A DNA stretch of 64,000 nt from assembly GCF_009674685.1 (NCBI RefSeq), contig NZ_WKJI01000007.1, positions 25,887 through 89,886 of the forward strand, written 5' to 3'. The position numbers and the translations under genes were made by a program. The notes under the pieces are model-generated. The model worked only from the letters and a program-made list of their open reading frames with translations. It was not told the origin of the DNA and searched no databases. Source of the stretch: Pedobacter puniceum. Its GTDB lineage: Bacteria; Bacteroidota; Bacteroidia; Sphingobacteriales; Sphingobacteriaceae. Positions 9,247 through 18,751 of the stretch are shown piece by piece; within the stretch, counting starts at the first letter, position 1, and the number at the start of each line of letters is the position of its first letter.

Positions 9247-10644
9247 ATGGCTCAATACAAATTACTATTGCCAAAAATGGGCGAAAGTGTGGCGGAAGCA
9301 ACAGTTATCAAGTGGGAGAAAAACCCCGGAGATAACATTGAAATAGATGATATTGTATTGGAGGTAGCAACAGATAAGGTTGATTCTGAAGTACCTTCAC
9401 CAGTAAAGGGTAAATTAGTACAGCAGTTTTTTGCTGAAAATGATGTAGCTCAAGTAGGTGATGTAATTGCCATTATAGAAATTGAAGGAGCTGGAGAAGA
9501 AATCCAACAAGACGAGCCGCAAGAGCAAGAATCAGTTCCTGTTACGGAGAATAGTGTGGTAGCAGAAGAAAGTATTATTAAAGAAGAGGAAGAAGAAATT
9601 CCTTTTATCCCAGCTGATGCTGAAAAAGAAGAGCAAAGCTTCCAAAATTCAGAATCAGGAAGGTTTTATTCTCCTTTGGTTAAAAGTATAGCTCAGGAAG
9701 AAGGTTTAGATTTAGCCGAGCTTGATAAAATACAAGGTACAGGGGCTGATAATAGAGTAACTAAAAATGATTTACTCAATTATATAGCAGAAAAAACTCA
9801 GAAACAAACTCCACAGCCAGTAGTTGAAAGCAAACCTCAACCAACTGTAGAAGAGATACAAATACCTGTTCAGCCAAAAGCAGTTCAGGAAGAACCTGTA
9901 GTTTCAAAACCAGCAGCTAAAGTTAGCTATAGTGGTCATGATGAAATTATTGAGATGGACAGAATGCGTAAACTTATTGCAGATCATATGATTAACAGTA
10001 AGCAAACTTCTGCTCATGTTTGTTCTTTTGTTGAGGCAGATGTTACCAATCTTGTGCAATGGAGAAATAAGGTGAAAGACGCTTTTGAGAAACGCGAAAA
10101 CGAGAAGATAACTTTTACACCAATTTTTATTGAGGCAGTTGCTAAAGCTATAAAGGATATGCCAATGATTAATATCTCTGTAAATGGTTCTCAAATCATC
10201 AAGAAGAAAGATATTAATATAGGAATGGCTACGGCATTGCCAAGTGGAAATTTAATTGTGCCGGTAATTAAAAATGCCGACCAGCTAAATATGGTTGGTT
10301 TAACCAAAGCTGTTAATGATTTAGCTGCGAGAGCCAGAGTAAATAAATTACAGCCTGATGAAATTCAAGGTGGTACGTTTACCATTACCAATATTGGTGG
10401 TTTTGGTAATATTATGGGTACACCAATTATCAACCAGCCACAGGTAGCTATTTTAGCCGTTGGTGTTATTAAAAAGAAACCAGCTGTAATAGAAACAGAA
10501 CATGGCGATATGATAGGTATCAGACACATGATGTACTTATCGTTATCTTATGACCACAGGGTTGTTGATGGGGCACTAGGTGGTATGTTTGTGAAAAAAG
10601 TAGCCGATTACCTAGAGCAGTGGGATAGTAATAGAGAAATTTAA
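9247..10644 (+). CDS. 2-oxo acid dehydrogenase E2 acyltransferase (lipoyl dihydrolipoamide acyltransferase)
   Basis: E2 core subunit of a 2-oxo acid dehydrogenase complex, carrying acyl groups on lipoate to CoA. Domains in the 465 residues: lipoyl domain (about 3-78) with the lipoyl Lys in EVATDKVDSEV; a Glu/Gln-rich flexible linker; the E3-binding domain (about 142-178; SPLVKSIAQEEGLDL); a Pro/Gln/Val linker; and the catalytic domain (about 230-460) with SYDHRVVDGA carrying the active-site His. Substrate class (pyruvate, 2-oxoglutarate or branched-chain) cannot be read safely from sequence; the single lipoyl domain and SxxDHRVVDG motif fit a branched-chain or general type. E1 and E3 genes are not in the window. 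Confidence 0.9.
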   Translation: MAQYKLLLPKMGESVAEATVIKWEKNPGDNIEIDDIVLEVATDKVDSEVPSPVKGKLVQQFFAENDVAQVGDVIAIIEIEGAGEEIQQDEPQEQESVPVTENSVVAEESIIKEEEEEIPFIPADAEKEEQSFQNSESGRFYSPLVKSIAQEEGLDLAELDKIQGTGADNRVTKNDLLNYIAEKTQKQTPQPVVESKPQPTVEEIQIPVQPKAVQEEPVVSKPAAKVSYSGHDEIIEMDRMRKLIADHMINSKQTSAHVCSFVEADVTNLVQWRNKVKDAFEKRENEKITFTPIFIEAVAKAIKDMPMINISVNGSQIIKKKDINIGMATALPSGNLIVPVIKNADQLNMVGLTKAVNDLAARARVNKLQPDEIQGGTFTITNIGGFGNIMGTPIINQPQVAILAVGVIKKKPAVIETEHGDMIGIRHMMYLSLSYDHRVVDGALGGMFVKKVADYLEQWDSNREI

Positions 10645-10662
10645 GTTTAAATCTCTTATTAT

Positions 10663-10697
10663 AAAAAAAACCGATTAGCTTACTAATCGGTTTTTTT
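10663..10697. terminator. Bidirectional rho-independent terminator
   Basis: An inverted repeat with arms AAAAACCGATTAG and CTAATCGGTTTTT around a CTTA loop, T-rich on both strands, between the convergent E2 gene and metX. Confidence 0.88.
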
Positions 10698-10699
10698 AT

Positions 10700-11755
10700 T
10701 TAAGCAACTTGTAAGCTGCTTTGTGCTTTCTCTAAAGCTTTTTCTCTTAAAAATTTAGAGATGATATTTTTAAGCTTTTCAACCTCAAGCAAGAAGCCAT
10801 CATGCCCGTATAAAGAATCAATTTCATAATATTCTGCTTCCCTAATATGTTTAGCAATAAATTTTTGCTCATGCCTAGGGAAAAGAATATCAGAAGTTAT
10901 GCCTATAACTAAAGTATTTGCTTTGATACTTGCTAAAGCGGCTTCTACACTTGTTCTTCCTCTTCCTAGATTGTGGCTATCCATAGCTTTTGTTAAATAC
11001 CAATAGCTGTAGGCGTTAAATCTTTTTACCAATTTTTCTCCTTGATAATTTTGGTAAGATGAAGATTTAAATAAATCTATGACATCATTAGAAGCTTCTT
11101 TTTGCTTATCTGCATAACAGTTGTAAGTTCTGTAACTTAATAAAGCCATGCTTCTAGCTGTTTTTAAACCTTTTTGTCCGCCTGTTGCTTCTTGTGTATA
11201 AAAAGTTCTATCGGTTTCTATAGCCAACCTTTGCGATTCGTTAAAAGCAATTCCCCATGCAGAATGTTGTGCATTAGTAGCTAAAACAATCAGATTTTTG
11301 ATTCTATCAGCTTCAGAAACAGACCATTCTAAAGCCTGTTGGCCACCTAAAGAACCTCCAATTAAAACCTCAATGTTATCAATTGCTAAATGTTGTGCTA
11401 AAAGCTTGTGTGCTTCAACCATATCTCTCACTGAAAATTTAGGAAAAGACAAATAATAAGGTTGCTTGGTAGTTTCATTTACTGATAAAGGATTTGTAGT
11501 ACCATAAGGAGAACCTAAAATATTAGCACAAACAATAAAATACTCCTCAGGATTAAACAAATCATTTTCACCAAACAGGCCCTTCCACCAATCAAATACA
11601 TCAGAATTTGCAGTTAAAGCATGGCAAACCCATACTACATTACTTTTATCAGCATTTAGCTTACCAAAAGTATGGTAAGCTATATGAAGCTTTTTAAGTC
11701 TTTTACCGCTTTCTAGCTTAAACTGTTTTTTACATTGAAAAATCTTTACACTCAT
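10700..11755 (-). CDS. metX: Homoserine O-acetyltransferase
   Basis: Transfers the acetyl group of acetyl-CoA to homoserine, the activating step of methionine synthesis. Alpha/beta-hydrolase fold with the nucleophile in GGSLGGQQ (Ser about 135), the acid in GITSDILFP, and the catalytic His in YGHDGFL near the C-terminus. Typical MetX blocks are present: VWVCHALTANSD, ILGSPYGTTNP. I use ATG 11755 (MSVKIF), giving 351 residues; another ATG three codons upstream (11764) is equally possible. It follows metY by about 30 bases on the same strand, so it should share the SAM-responsive leader. Confidence 0.94.
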   Translation of the reverse strand: MSVKIFQCKKQFKLESGKRLKKLHIAYHTFGKLNADKSNVVWVCHALTANSDVFDWWKGLFGENDLFNPEEYFIVCANILGSPYGTTNPLSVNETTKQPYYLSFPKFSVRDMVEAHKLLAQHLAIDNIEVLIGGSLGGQQALEWSVSEADRIKNLIVLATNAQHSAWGIAFNESQRLAIETDRTFYTQEATGGQKGLKTARSMALLSYRTYNCYADKQKEASNDVIDLFKSSSYQNYQGEKLVKRFNAYSYWYLTKAMDSHNLGRGRTSVEAALASIKANTLVIGITSDILFPRHEQKFIAKHIREAEYYEIDSLYGHDGFLLEVEKLKNIISKFLREKALEKAQSSLQVA

Positions 11756-11784
11756 CGCAAACAATCAATTAACAAGGTTGAAAA

Positions 11785-13277
<1,493 letters not shown>

Positions 13278-13287
13278 GTCTTTAAAT

Positions 13288-13388
13288 ATTTATATTTCCC
13301 TTTCGGGGCAGGATTTGGCACCTTTCACAATCTTTGTGAGGTTGCCAGTGGGTCTTAGAGCCTGTTCTCTTACCACTTCTTTATAAAT
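13288..13388 (-). ncRNA. SAM-I-like riboswitch (S-box) upstream of metY
   Basis: Read on the minus strand, this 101-base element can fold as an S-box four-way junction. P1: ATTTATA with TATAAAT at the two ends. P2: AGTGG with CCACT, capped by AGAG-AACAGG-CTCT. The conserved GGCAACC follows, then P3 CACAA/TTGTG, the conserved GGTGCCAAATCC, and P4 CCC-GAAA-GGG. The CAGG of the P2 loop can pair with CCTG after P3, in line with the class pseudoknot. The 5' half departs from the commonest S-box wording, so this is a phylum variant. It precedes metY and metX, as expected for control of methionine synthesis by S-adenosylmethionine. No U-run terminator follows, which suggests control of translation or through the small leader ORF. 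Confidence 0.85.
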
Positions 13389-13415
13389 CAAGACCTTTTT
13401 TGAAGAGGAATTGAT

Positions 13416-13433
13416 TTTGGTTTCTAAACCAAA
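13416..13433 (-). promoter_or_regulatory. Palindrome at predicted transcript 5' end
   Basis: TTTGGTTT-CT-AAACCAAA is a perfect inverted repeat with 8-bp arms, starting a few bases after the predicted metY transcription start. It could be a 5'-terminal mRNA hairpin or a repressor site. Confidence 0.45.
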
Positions 13434-13441
13434 TAATGTTT

Positions 13442-13474
13442 CAAATATAGGTTTGTTTATTTTGTTTTTCCAAA
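13442..13474 (-). promoter_or_regulatory. Promoter of the metY-metX leader
   Basis: Bacteroidota-type promoter on the minus strand: TTTG at 13474-13471, 21 bases, then TATATTTG (13449-13442), matching TAnnTTTG. Predicted transcription start is near 13436, about 48 bases before the riboswitch. This separates metY-metX transcription from the upstream PLP enzyme gene. Confidence 0.65.
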
Positions 13475-13508
13475 TAAAATTTTGAGTTTATTTTTATTTT
13501 ACTGATAA

Positions 13509-14636
13509 TTAGGTGTTTAGCTTGTCTAGATTTTGAGCTAAATCAGCAATTAAATCATCAATATGTTCTAAGCCAACAGAAACTCTTAATAAATTTTTAG
13601 GTGTTTTAGTATCCGGACCTTCTACTGCATAACGGTGTTCTATTAAACTTTCTACTCCGCCTAAACTTGTAGCTTGGGTAAATATTTTCAATCCGTTTAT
13701 CAAATCAAAAGCCGCTTTTTCACCACCTTTTAAAGTAAAAGAAAGCATACCACTATAGCTTAACATTTGTTTTTTTGCTAAGTTATGTTGCGGGTGCGAT
13801 GCTAAACCGGGATAAAAAACAGCTTCAACAGCCGGGTGGTTTTCTAGATAAACAGCCAATTTCATAGCATTTTCTACATGGCCACGCATCCGATAAGGTA
13901 AAGTTTTGATACCGCGGGTAATCAAATAACAATCAAAAGGAGAGGGGGTTGCACCGCCAAAACCTTGAACAGTTCTAATCTTCTCCCAGAATTCGTCTTT
14001 ATTTTTAGTGATGATGACACCACCCGTAACATCGCTATGGCCATTTAAATATTTGGTAGTAGAATGCATTACTAAATGTGCACCTAAGGCTAAAGGCTGC
14101 TGGCAAATAGGCGTTGCAAAGGTATTATCAACAGCAAAAATGAGCTGATGCTTTTTGCAGATTTTGGCTATGGCGGCAATATCTGCCAGTTTTAATAAAG
14201 GGTTAGATGGTGTTTCGGCCCAAACTAACTTTGTAGAAGCATTTATAGTGCTTTCTATTAAAGATAAATCGGTAAAATCAATAAAATCAAAAGTTAAAAT
14301 CCCTTTAAACAATATTTTAAGCTGATTTCTTAGTCCGTGATACATATCATCAGGACAAATGATATGAGAGCCAGGTGCTAAAGCCTGAAAAACCGACATG
14401 CCAGCTGCGTTACCTGTGGCAAAAGCACAAGCATCTTCACCGCCTTCCAATAAAGCTAAAACACGTTCTAAAGATTTTCGGTTAGGATTATCTGCTCTGG
14501 AATAGATATATCCACCAGGATATTCGCCATTGCTTCTTTCAAAAGTACTCGACAAAATTAAGGGCTGTACAACTGCTTTGGTAGCTTCATCAACTTTGTT
14601 GCCTGCATGTATGGCTATGGTCTCTAAATTCATCAT
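13509..14636 (-). CDS. Cystathionine gamma-synthase/lyase-family PLP enzyme
   Basis: Trans-sulfuration enzyme of the Cys/Met-metabolism PLP family, 375 residues. Visible signatures: YSRADNPNRKSLERVLALLEGG, AETPSNPLLKLADI, the DNTFATP segment, the PLP Lys in HSTTKYLNGHSDVTGG and the C-terminal RVSVGLEHIDDLIADL. The family includes cystathionine gamma-synthase, gamma-lyase and beta-lyase; I cannot separate them with confidence from sequence alone. It lies just upstream of the riboswitch-controlled metY-metX on the same strand but with its own upstream region and a promoter between, so it seems separately controlled. Start ATG 14636 or the adjacent ATG 14633. Divergent from mqnE. Confidence 0.87.
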   Translation of the reverse strand: MMNLETIAIHAGNKVDEATKAVVQPLILSSTFERSNGEYPGGYIYSRADNPNRKSLERVLALLEGGEDACAFATGNAAGMSVFQALAPGSHIICPDDMYHGLRNQLKILFKGILTFDFIDFTDLSLIESTINASTKLVWAETPSNPLLKLADIAAIAKICKKHQLIFAVDNTFATPICQQPLALGAHLVMHSTTKYLNGHSDVTGGVIITKNKDEFWEKIRTVQGFGGATPSPFDCYLITRGIKTLPYRMRGHVENAMKLAVYLENHPAVEAVFYPGLASHPQHNLAKKQMLSYSGMLSFTLKGGEKAAFDLINGLKIFTQATSLGGVESLIEHRYAVEGPDTKTPKNLLRVSVGLEHIDDLIADLAQNLDKLNT

Positions 14637-14714
14637 CTTTTAAATATGAAAGTAAACTTAATATAAAAGTGTTTGTTTTACATTAAGTAAACTAAAAAAA
14701 AGCTTGTTAATTGT

Positions 14715-14722
14715 TAATTTTG
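14715..14722 (+). promoter_or_regulatory. Possible -7 element for mqnE
   Basis: TAATTTTG fits TAnnTTTG and lies 14 bases before the mqnE start. The -33 TTTG is not evident. A very short 5' leader would result. Confidence 0.35.
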
Positions 14723-14736
14723 ACAAAATTCATCAC

Positions 14737-15930
14737 ATGAACGCAGACCATCAACTCGCAGTACTTTTACAAGATGCTCATCTTGAGGCTCCTTTAAAAC
14801 AAATAGCCCAAAAAGTGCAAAACGGAGAGAGAATAAGTTTTGAAGAAGGAGTTCTTTTATATGAAAAAGCTGATTTATCCTATTTGGGTGTTTTAGCAAA
14901 TTATATCAGAACCAAGAAGCATGGAAACGTTACTTATTTCAATAGAAATTTCCATATAGAGCCAACAAACTTATGCGTTTATGATTGCAAATTTTGCTCT
15001 TATTCTCGTTTAATTAAAGAAAGGGCAGAAGGCTGGGAGTATACCATGGAGGAAATGATGGCCATTGTTAAATCTTATGATGAGCAGCCTGTTACAGAAG
15101 TTCATATCGTGGGTGGTGTGTTGCCGCAATATGATATGAAATTTTATATGGATTTCTTTACAGCTATTAAAAAGCATCGTCCAGATTTACATGTTAAAGC
15201 ACTTACTCCGGTAGAATATCACTATATCTTTAAAAAAGCCAAAGTAGATTACGCTACCGGTATGCGTATGATGAAAGAAGCCGGCTTAGAATCTATGCCA
15301 GGTGGTGGTGCAGAAATTTTTCATCCGGAAATAAGAGAACAAATAGCTAAAGACAAATGCGATGCTGAGCAATGGCTGCAAATACATGAAGAATGGCATA
15401 AATTAGGAATGCGTTCTAATGCAACCATGCTATACGGCCATATAGAGCAATATTGGCATAGGGTAGACCATTTAGAAAAATTGAGAGCGTTGCAAGACAA
15501 AACAGGTGGTTTCCAAACTTTTATTCCCTTAAAATTTAGAAACCAAGATAACCAAATGTCTCATGTAGCAGAATCTACCGTAGTAGAGGATTTAAGAAAC
15601 TATGCTATCTCTAGAATTTATCTGGATAATTTTGATCATATCAAATCTTATTGGGCCATGATAGGTAGAAACACCGCTCAACTATCCCTTAATTTTGGTG
15701 TTGATGATATTGACGGTACTTTAGACGATACCACCAAAATTTATTCTATGGCTGGTGCAGAGGAGCAAAACCCTGCTATGAGTACTAAAGATTTAGTAAA
15801 ACTGATTAAAGCAGTGGGTAAAAAGCCAGTAGAAAGAGATACTTTATACAACATCATCAATGATTTTGAAAATGTTGATTTCCCTGAGGATGAAAAACCA
15901 AAATATTACGCTTTACCCGTTATTAATTAA
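14737..15930 (+). CDS. mqnE: Aminofutalosine synthase
   Basis: Radical-SAM enzyme of the futalosine menaquinone pathway; adds SAM to the enolpyruvyl benzoate made by MqnA to give aminofutalosine. From ATG 14737 the protein has 397 residues. The iron-sulfur motif CVYDCKFC gives CX3CX2C with Cys 80, 84 and 87. The blocks HIVGGVLP, GGGAEIF and DDIDGTLDDTTKIYSMAGA fit MqnE rather than the related MqnC. An upstream TTG-type start at 14704 would overlap the predicted promoter and adds nothing conserved. mqnA lies downstream, with a phosphatase gene between, and all three appear to form one transcript. Confidence 0.92.
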   Translation: MNADHQLAVLLQDAHLEAPLKQIAQKVQNGERISFEEGVLLYEKADLSYLGVLANYIRTKKHGNVTYFNRNFHIEPTNLCVYDCKFCSYSRLIKERAEGWEYTMEEMMAIVKSYDEQPVTEVHIVGGVLPQYDMKFYMDFFTAIKKHRPDLHVKALTPVEYHYIFKKAKVDYATGMRMMKEAGLESMPGGGAEIFHPEIREQIAKDKCDAEQWLQIHEEWHKLGMRSNATMLYGHIEQYWHRVDHLEKLRALQDKTGGFQTFIPLKFRNQDNQMSHVAESTVVEDLRNYAISRIYLDNFDHIKSYWAMIGRNTAQLSLNFGVDDIDGTLDDTTKIYSMAGAEEQNPAMSTKDLVKLIKAVGKKPVERDTLYNIINDFENVDFPEDEKPKYYALPVIN

Positions 15931-15941
15931 AAACATATAGT

Positions 15942-16577
15942 TTGGATAAGAAGAAAAATAAAAAGCTCTACATCATTAGGCATGGTGAAACTGATTTTAA
16001 TAAAGATGGGATTGTACAAGGCAGGGGTGTAAATTCTGATTTAAATGCTACAGGAATTGCACAAGGCGAAGCTTTTTATAAAAAATACAAGAATATTCCT
16101 TTTGATAAAGTTTATACATCAACCTTAAAAAGAACACATCAAACGGTAAAAGGCTTTATTGATGATGGCTTAGCATGGGAACAGTTAGCTGGTTTAGATG
16201 AGTTGGCTTGGGGTGTTTATGAAGGCCAAAAAAGCAATGCAGCTTTAAGAGAGGCTTTTGTTAATTTAATACAGGCCTGGGCTGCCGGGCATTATGATGT
16301 TAAACCAGAAGGTGGCGAAAGCCCTAATGATGTTTATGTACGGCAAGCAGCAGCTATAGATTATATCACCAAGCAAGACCATGAAGACACTGTTTTAATT
16401 TGTATGCATGGTAGAGCGATACGTTTATTAATGTGTTTGTTGATGAAAAAGCCATTGTCTGAGATGGACACATATCCTCACCAAAATACCTCTTTATATG
16501 TTTTAAACTATGATGGAGAGCAGTTTGAGATAGAAGTTTTTAATAGTTTGGCACATTTAGAAGAGCAGGGTTTATAG
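15942..16577 (+). CDS. Histidine phosphatase-family protein
   Basis: Member of the phosphoglycerate-mutase-like phosphatase family, 211 residues, using a phospho-His intermediate. The nucleophile is in IIRHGETDFN (His 14), with the second catalytic His in VLICMHGRAIRLL and an acid Glu in the ELAWGVYEGQ segment. Substrate unknown. Translation seems to start at TTG 15942, 11 bases after mqnE. Its position between mqnE and mqnA suggests transcription with menaquinone genes, but no pathway step for a phosphatase is established there. Confidence 0.88.
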   Translation: MDKKKNKKLYIIRHGETDFNKDGIVQGRGVNSDLNATGIAQGEAFYKKYKNIPFDKVYTSTLKRTHQTVKGFIDDGLAWEQLAGLDELAWGVYEGQKSNAALREAFVNLIQAWAAGHYDVKPEGGESPNDVYVRQAAAIDYITKQDHEDTVLICMHGRAIRLLMCLLMKKPLSEMDTYPHQNTSLYVLNYDGEQFEIEVFNSLAHLEEQGL

Positions 16578-16595
16578 GTTTGATTTTATTTTGAG

Positions 16596-17336
16596 ATGAT
16601 AAGAGTTTCTGCGGTTAGTTATACCAATACATTACCTTTTATTTATGGTTTAGAGCATCATCCTGTTAAAGAAGAAATACAGTTAACGGTAGATTATCCG
16701 GCATTGTGCGCTCAAAAATTAATAGATAATGAAGCTGATATAGGTTTAATTCCTGTAGCATCTTTATTGAAATTGCCAGAATATCATTTAGTTTCTGATT
16801 ATTGCATAGGCGCTAATGGTATAGTAAACTCGGTTTATATTTTTAGCAATTGCCCGGTAGAAGAAATAGAATTTCTACAGTTAGACCCCGAGTCTAATAC
16901 TTCAAATAATTTAGCCTTTGTATTGTTAAAACATTATTTTAAGGTTAACCCAGTTAGGTTAATTAATGCTGTAGATTATGGCGAACTTAAACATCCTAAA
17001 ACAGCCTTTGTACAAATTGGAGACCGCACTTTTGGTAAGCAAAATCAATATCCTTATGCTTATGATTTGGCTCAAGAATGGAAAAATTTCACAGGTTTGC
17101 CTTTTGTTTTTGCTGCTTGGGTGAGCAATAAAAAGTTGCCTGAGGAATTTGTTACTGCTTTTAGCGATGCCTTAAAACTTGGTTTAGATAACCGCAAAGA
17201 GGTTTTTAAAATCATGCAAATGCGGGCTGATTTTGATTTGGAAGATTATCTGCTACATAAAATAGATTATCCTTTAGATGCTCAAAAAAGGGAGGCTTTA
17301 ACGCTGTTTTTAAATTATGTTGAAGCATTAAGCTAG
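16596..17336 (+). CDS. mqnA: Chorismate dehydratase
   Basis: First enzyme of the futalosine pathway: removes water from chorismate to give 3-(1-carboxyvinyloxy)benzoate. The 246-residue protein has the MqnA/MqnD periplasmic-binding-like fold with VSYTNTLPFIYGLE at the N-terminus, DIGLIPVASLL, the ESNTSNNLA segment and TAFVQIGD. It lies 18 bases after the phosphatase gene. Its last 9 bases overlap the end of the convergent nucleoside phosphorylase gene. Confidence 0.92.
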   Translation: MIRVSAVSYTNTLPFIYGLEHHPVKEEIQLTVDYPALCAQKLIDNEADIGLIPVASLLKLPEYHLVSDYCIGANGIVNSVYIFSNCPVEEIEFLQLDPESNTSNNLAFVLLKHYFKVNPVRLINAVDYGELKHPKTAFVQIGDRTFGKQNQYPYAYDLAQEWKNFTGLPFVFAAWVSNKKLPEEFVTAFSDALKLGLDNRKEVFKIMQMRADFDLEDYLLHKIDYPLDAQKREALTLFLNYVEALS

Positions 17337-18194
17337 TTTTTCTAAAACCTTTTTAAGCATATTTTCTACAATTAAAGTAGGGTTATTGGCAAATTCGAAA
17401 TTTAATCGGCTTGCTAAAATCGCATTTATAGAAATAGCTTCATGACCTAAAGCATTGGCAAGTGCGTAAATTCCAGCAGTTTCCATCTCTAAATTTGTTA
17501 TTTGATACGGGTTCAAATCTAAACTCGTTAGTCTTTCAATAAGGTTATTGATTTTATTTTTTGCTCTTACTTTCCTGCCCTGCGGAGCGTAAAAACCGGG
17601 TGCAGTTACTGTTATCCCTTTAGGAATATCAACAGCTAAAGTATTTAATAAAGAAGCTGAAGCTGATGTTAAATAAGGAGATAAACCTAAATCTTGAAGA
17701 GAAGATTGAATTTGTTGCTCCAGAACTTTGTCTTCATCGTTCAGATTTCTTTCATAATAATGCATCAAGCTATCTAAGCCTAAACCATGTGAAGAAGCTA
17801 AAATACTGCCCATTTCTATATCTTTATTAATGCTTCCTGATGTTCCTAGCCTAATAATTTGTAAAGTTTTATGGTTTTGATTTATTTGTCTTTGTTCAAA
17901 ATCAATATTAGCAAGTGCATCCAATTCGTTTAAAACAATGTCGATATTATCAGTACCAATACCGGTAGAAATAACGGTAATTCTTTTTTTACCGATATAA
18001 CCTGTATGCGTAATAAATTCTCTTTTGCCTTTTTTGAGCTCGATTTTATCAAAATACTTACTTACTTCTGGTACCCTTTCTTGGTCGCCAACCGTAATAA
18101 TGGTATCAGCAATATCTTCTGGCTTTAAGTTTAGATGATAAATACTGCCATCTGCATTAATAATTAAATCTGATGCTGCTATCGTTTTTTCCAT
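17328..18194 (-). CDS. Nucleoside phosphorylase (PNP/UDP family)
   Basis: Purine/uridine phosphorylase-family protein of 288 residues; cleaves a nucleoside with phosphate. Signatures: VISTGIGTDNIDIVLNEL, RLGTSGSINKDIEMGS, VTAPGFYAPQGRK and NLEMETAGIYALANALGHEA, close to uridine phosphorylase. It is tempting to call it futalosine hydrolase (MqnB) because mqnA is next door, but it runs in the opposite direction and reads more like a uridine phosphorylase, so I leave the substrate open. Its start is 2 bases after the yajQ stop, so the two are co-transcribed. Confidence 0.88.
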   Translation of the reverse strand: MEKTIAASDLIINADGSIYHLNLKPEDIADTIITVGDQERVPEVSKYFDKIELKKGKREFITHTGYIGKKRITVISTGIGTDNIDIVLNELDALANIDFEQRQINQNHKTLQIIRLGTSGSINKDIEMGSILASSHGLGLDSLMHYYERNLNDEDKVLEQQIQSSLQDLGLSPYLTSASASLLNTLAVDIPKGITVTAPGFYAPQGRKVRAKNKINNLIERLTSLDLNPYQITNLEMETAGIYALANALGHEAISINAILASRLNFEFANNPTLIVENMLKKVLEKLA

Positions 18195-18196
18195 GC

Positions 18197-18691
18197 TTAG
18201 TTTCTCATGTTGATGTACTGCAATGGCTGCCCAAAATTATCACCTCTGCAAAGTTGAATCACCGCTTGTAAATCATCAATTTTCTTTCCCTGTACCCTAA
18301 CCTGGTCTTCCATAATAGAAGCCTGTACTTTTAATCCAGAATCTTTAATTTTCTTTACAATCTTTTTAGCTGTTTCTTTATCAATACCTTCTTTAACCTC
18401 AATATCTTTTCTAATCATATTACCAGAAACGCTGTAATGAGGTTTTTCTAAGTTTAAAGCATTAGGATCTAAATGTTGCTTTACCATTCTTGAAATAATA
18501 GAATCAATAATCGCTTTTAAGCGCATATCGTTCTCCGTTATCAGGGTTAAAGCATTGGTTTTCTTATCTAGTTCTATAGAACTTTTAGAATCATGAAAAT
18601 CATAACGATTTAAAATTTCTTTTTTTGCGTTATTGATAGCGTTATCTAATGTTTGGCTATCTAATTTACTTACGATATCAAATGATGGCAT
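18197..18691 (-). CDS. yajQ: YajQ-family nucleotide-binding protein
   Basis: Small cytoplasmic protein of 164 residues with two ferredoxin-like subdomains; family members bind nucleotides, and some bind cyclic di-GMP. The whole family pattern is visible: MPSFDIVSKLD at the start, NRYDFHDSKSSIE, IKDSGLKVQASIMEDQVRV and the RGDNFGQPLQYINMRN end. First gene of the two-gene unit with the nucleoside phosphorylase; divergent from the lysine-rich protein gene with a 60-base shared region. Confidence 0.95.
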   Translation of the reverse strand: MPSFDIVSKLDSQTLDNAINNAKKEILNRYDFHDSKSSIELDKKTNALTLITENDMRLKAIIDSIISRMVKQHLDPNALNLEKPHYSVSGNMIRKDIEVKEGIDKETAKKIVKKIKDSGLKVQASIMEDQVRVQGKKIDDLQAVIQLCRGDNFGQPLQYINMRN

Positions 18692-18751
18692 ACAAAACTT
18701 AATTTGATTAATTGAGTTTTTAAAGATAGATTTAAATAAAACAAAATTATT

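Noticed and set aside
17328..18194. Futalosine hydrolase (mqnB) call
   Set aside because: Position next to mqnA is suggestive, but direction is opposite and sequence reads like a uridine phosphorylase; the substrate is left open.
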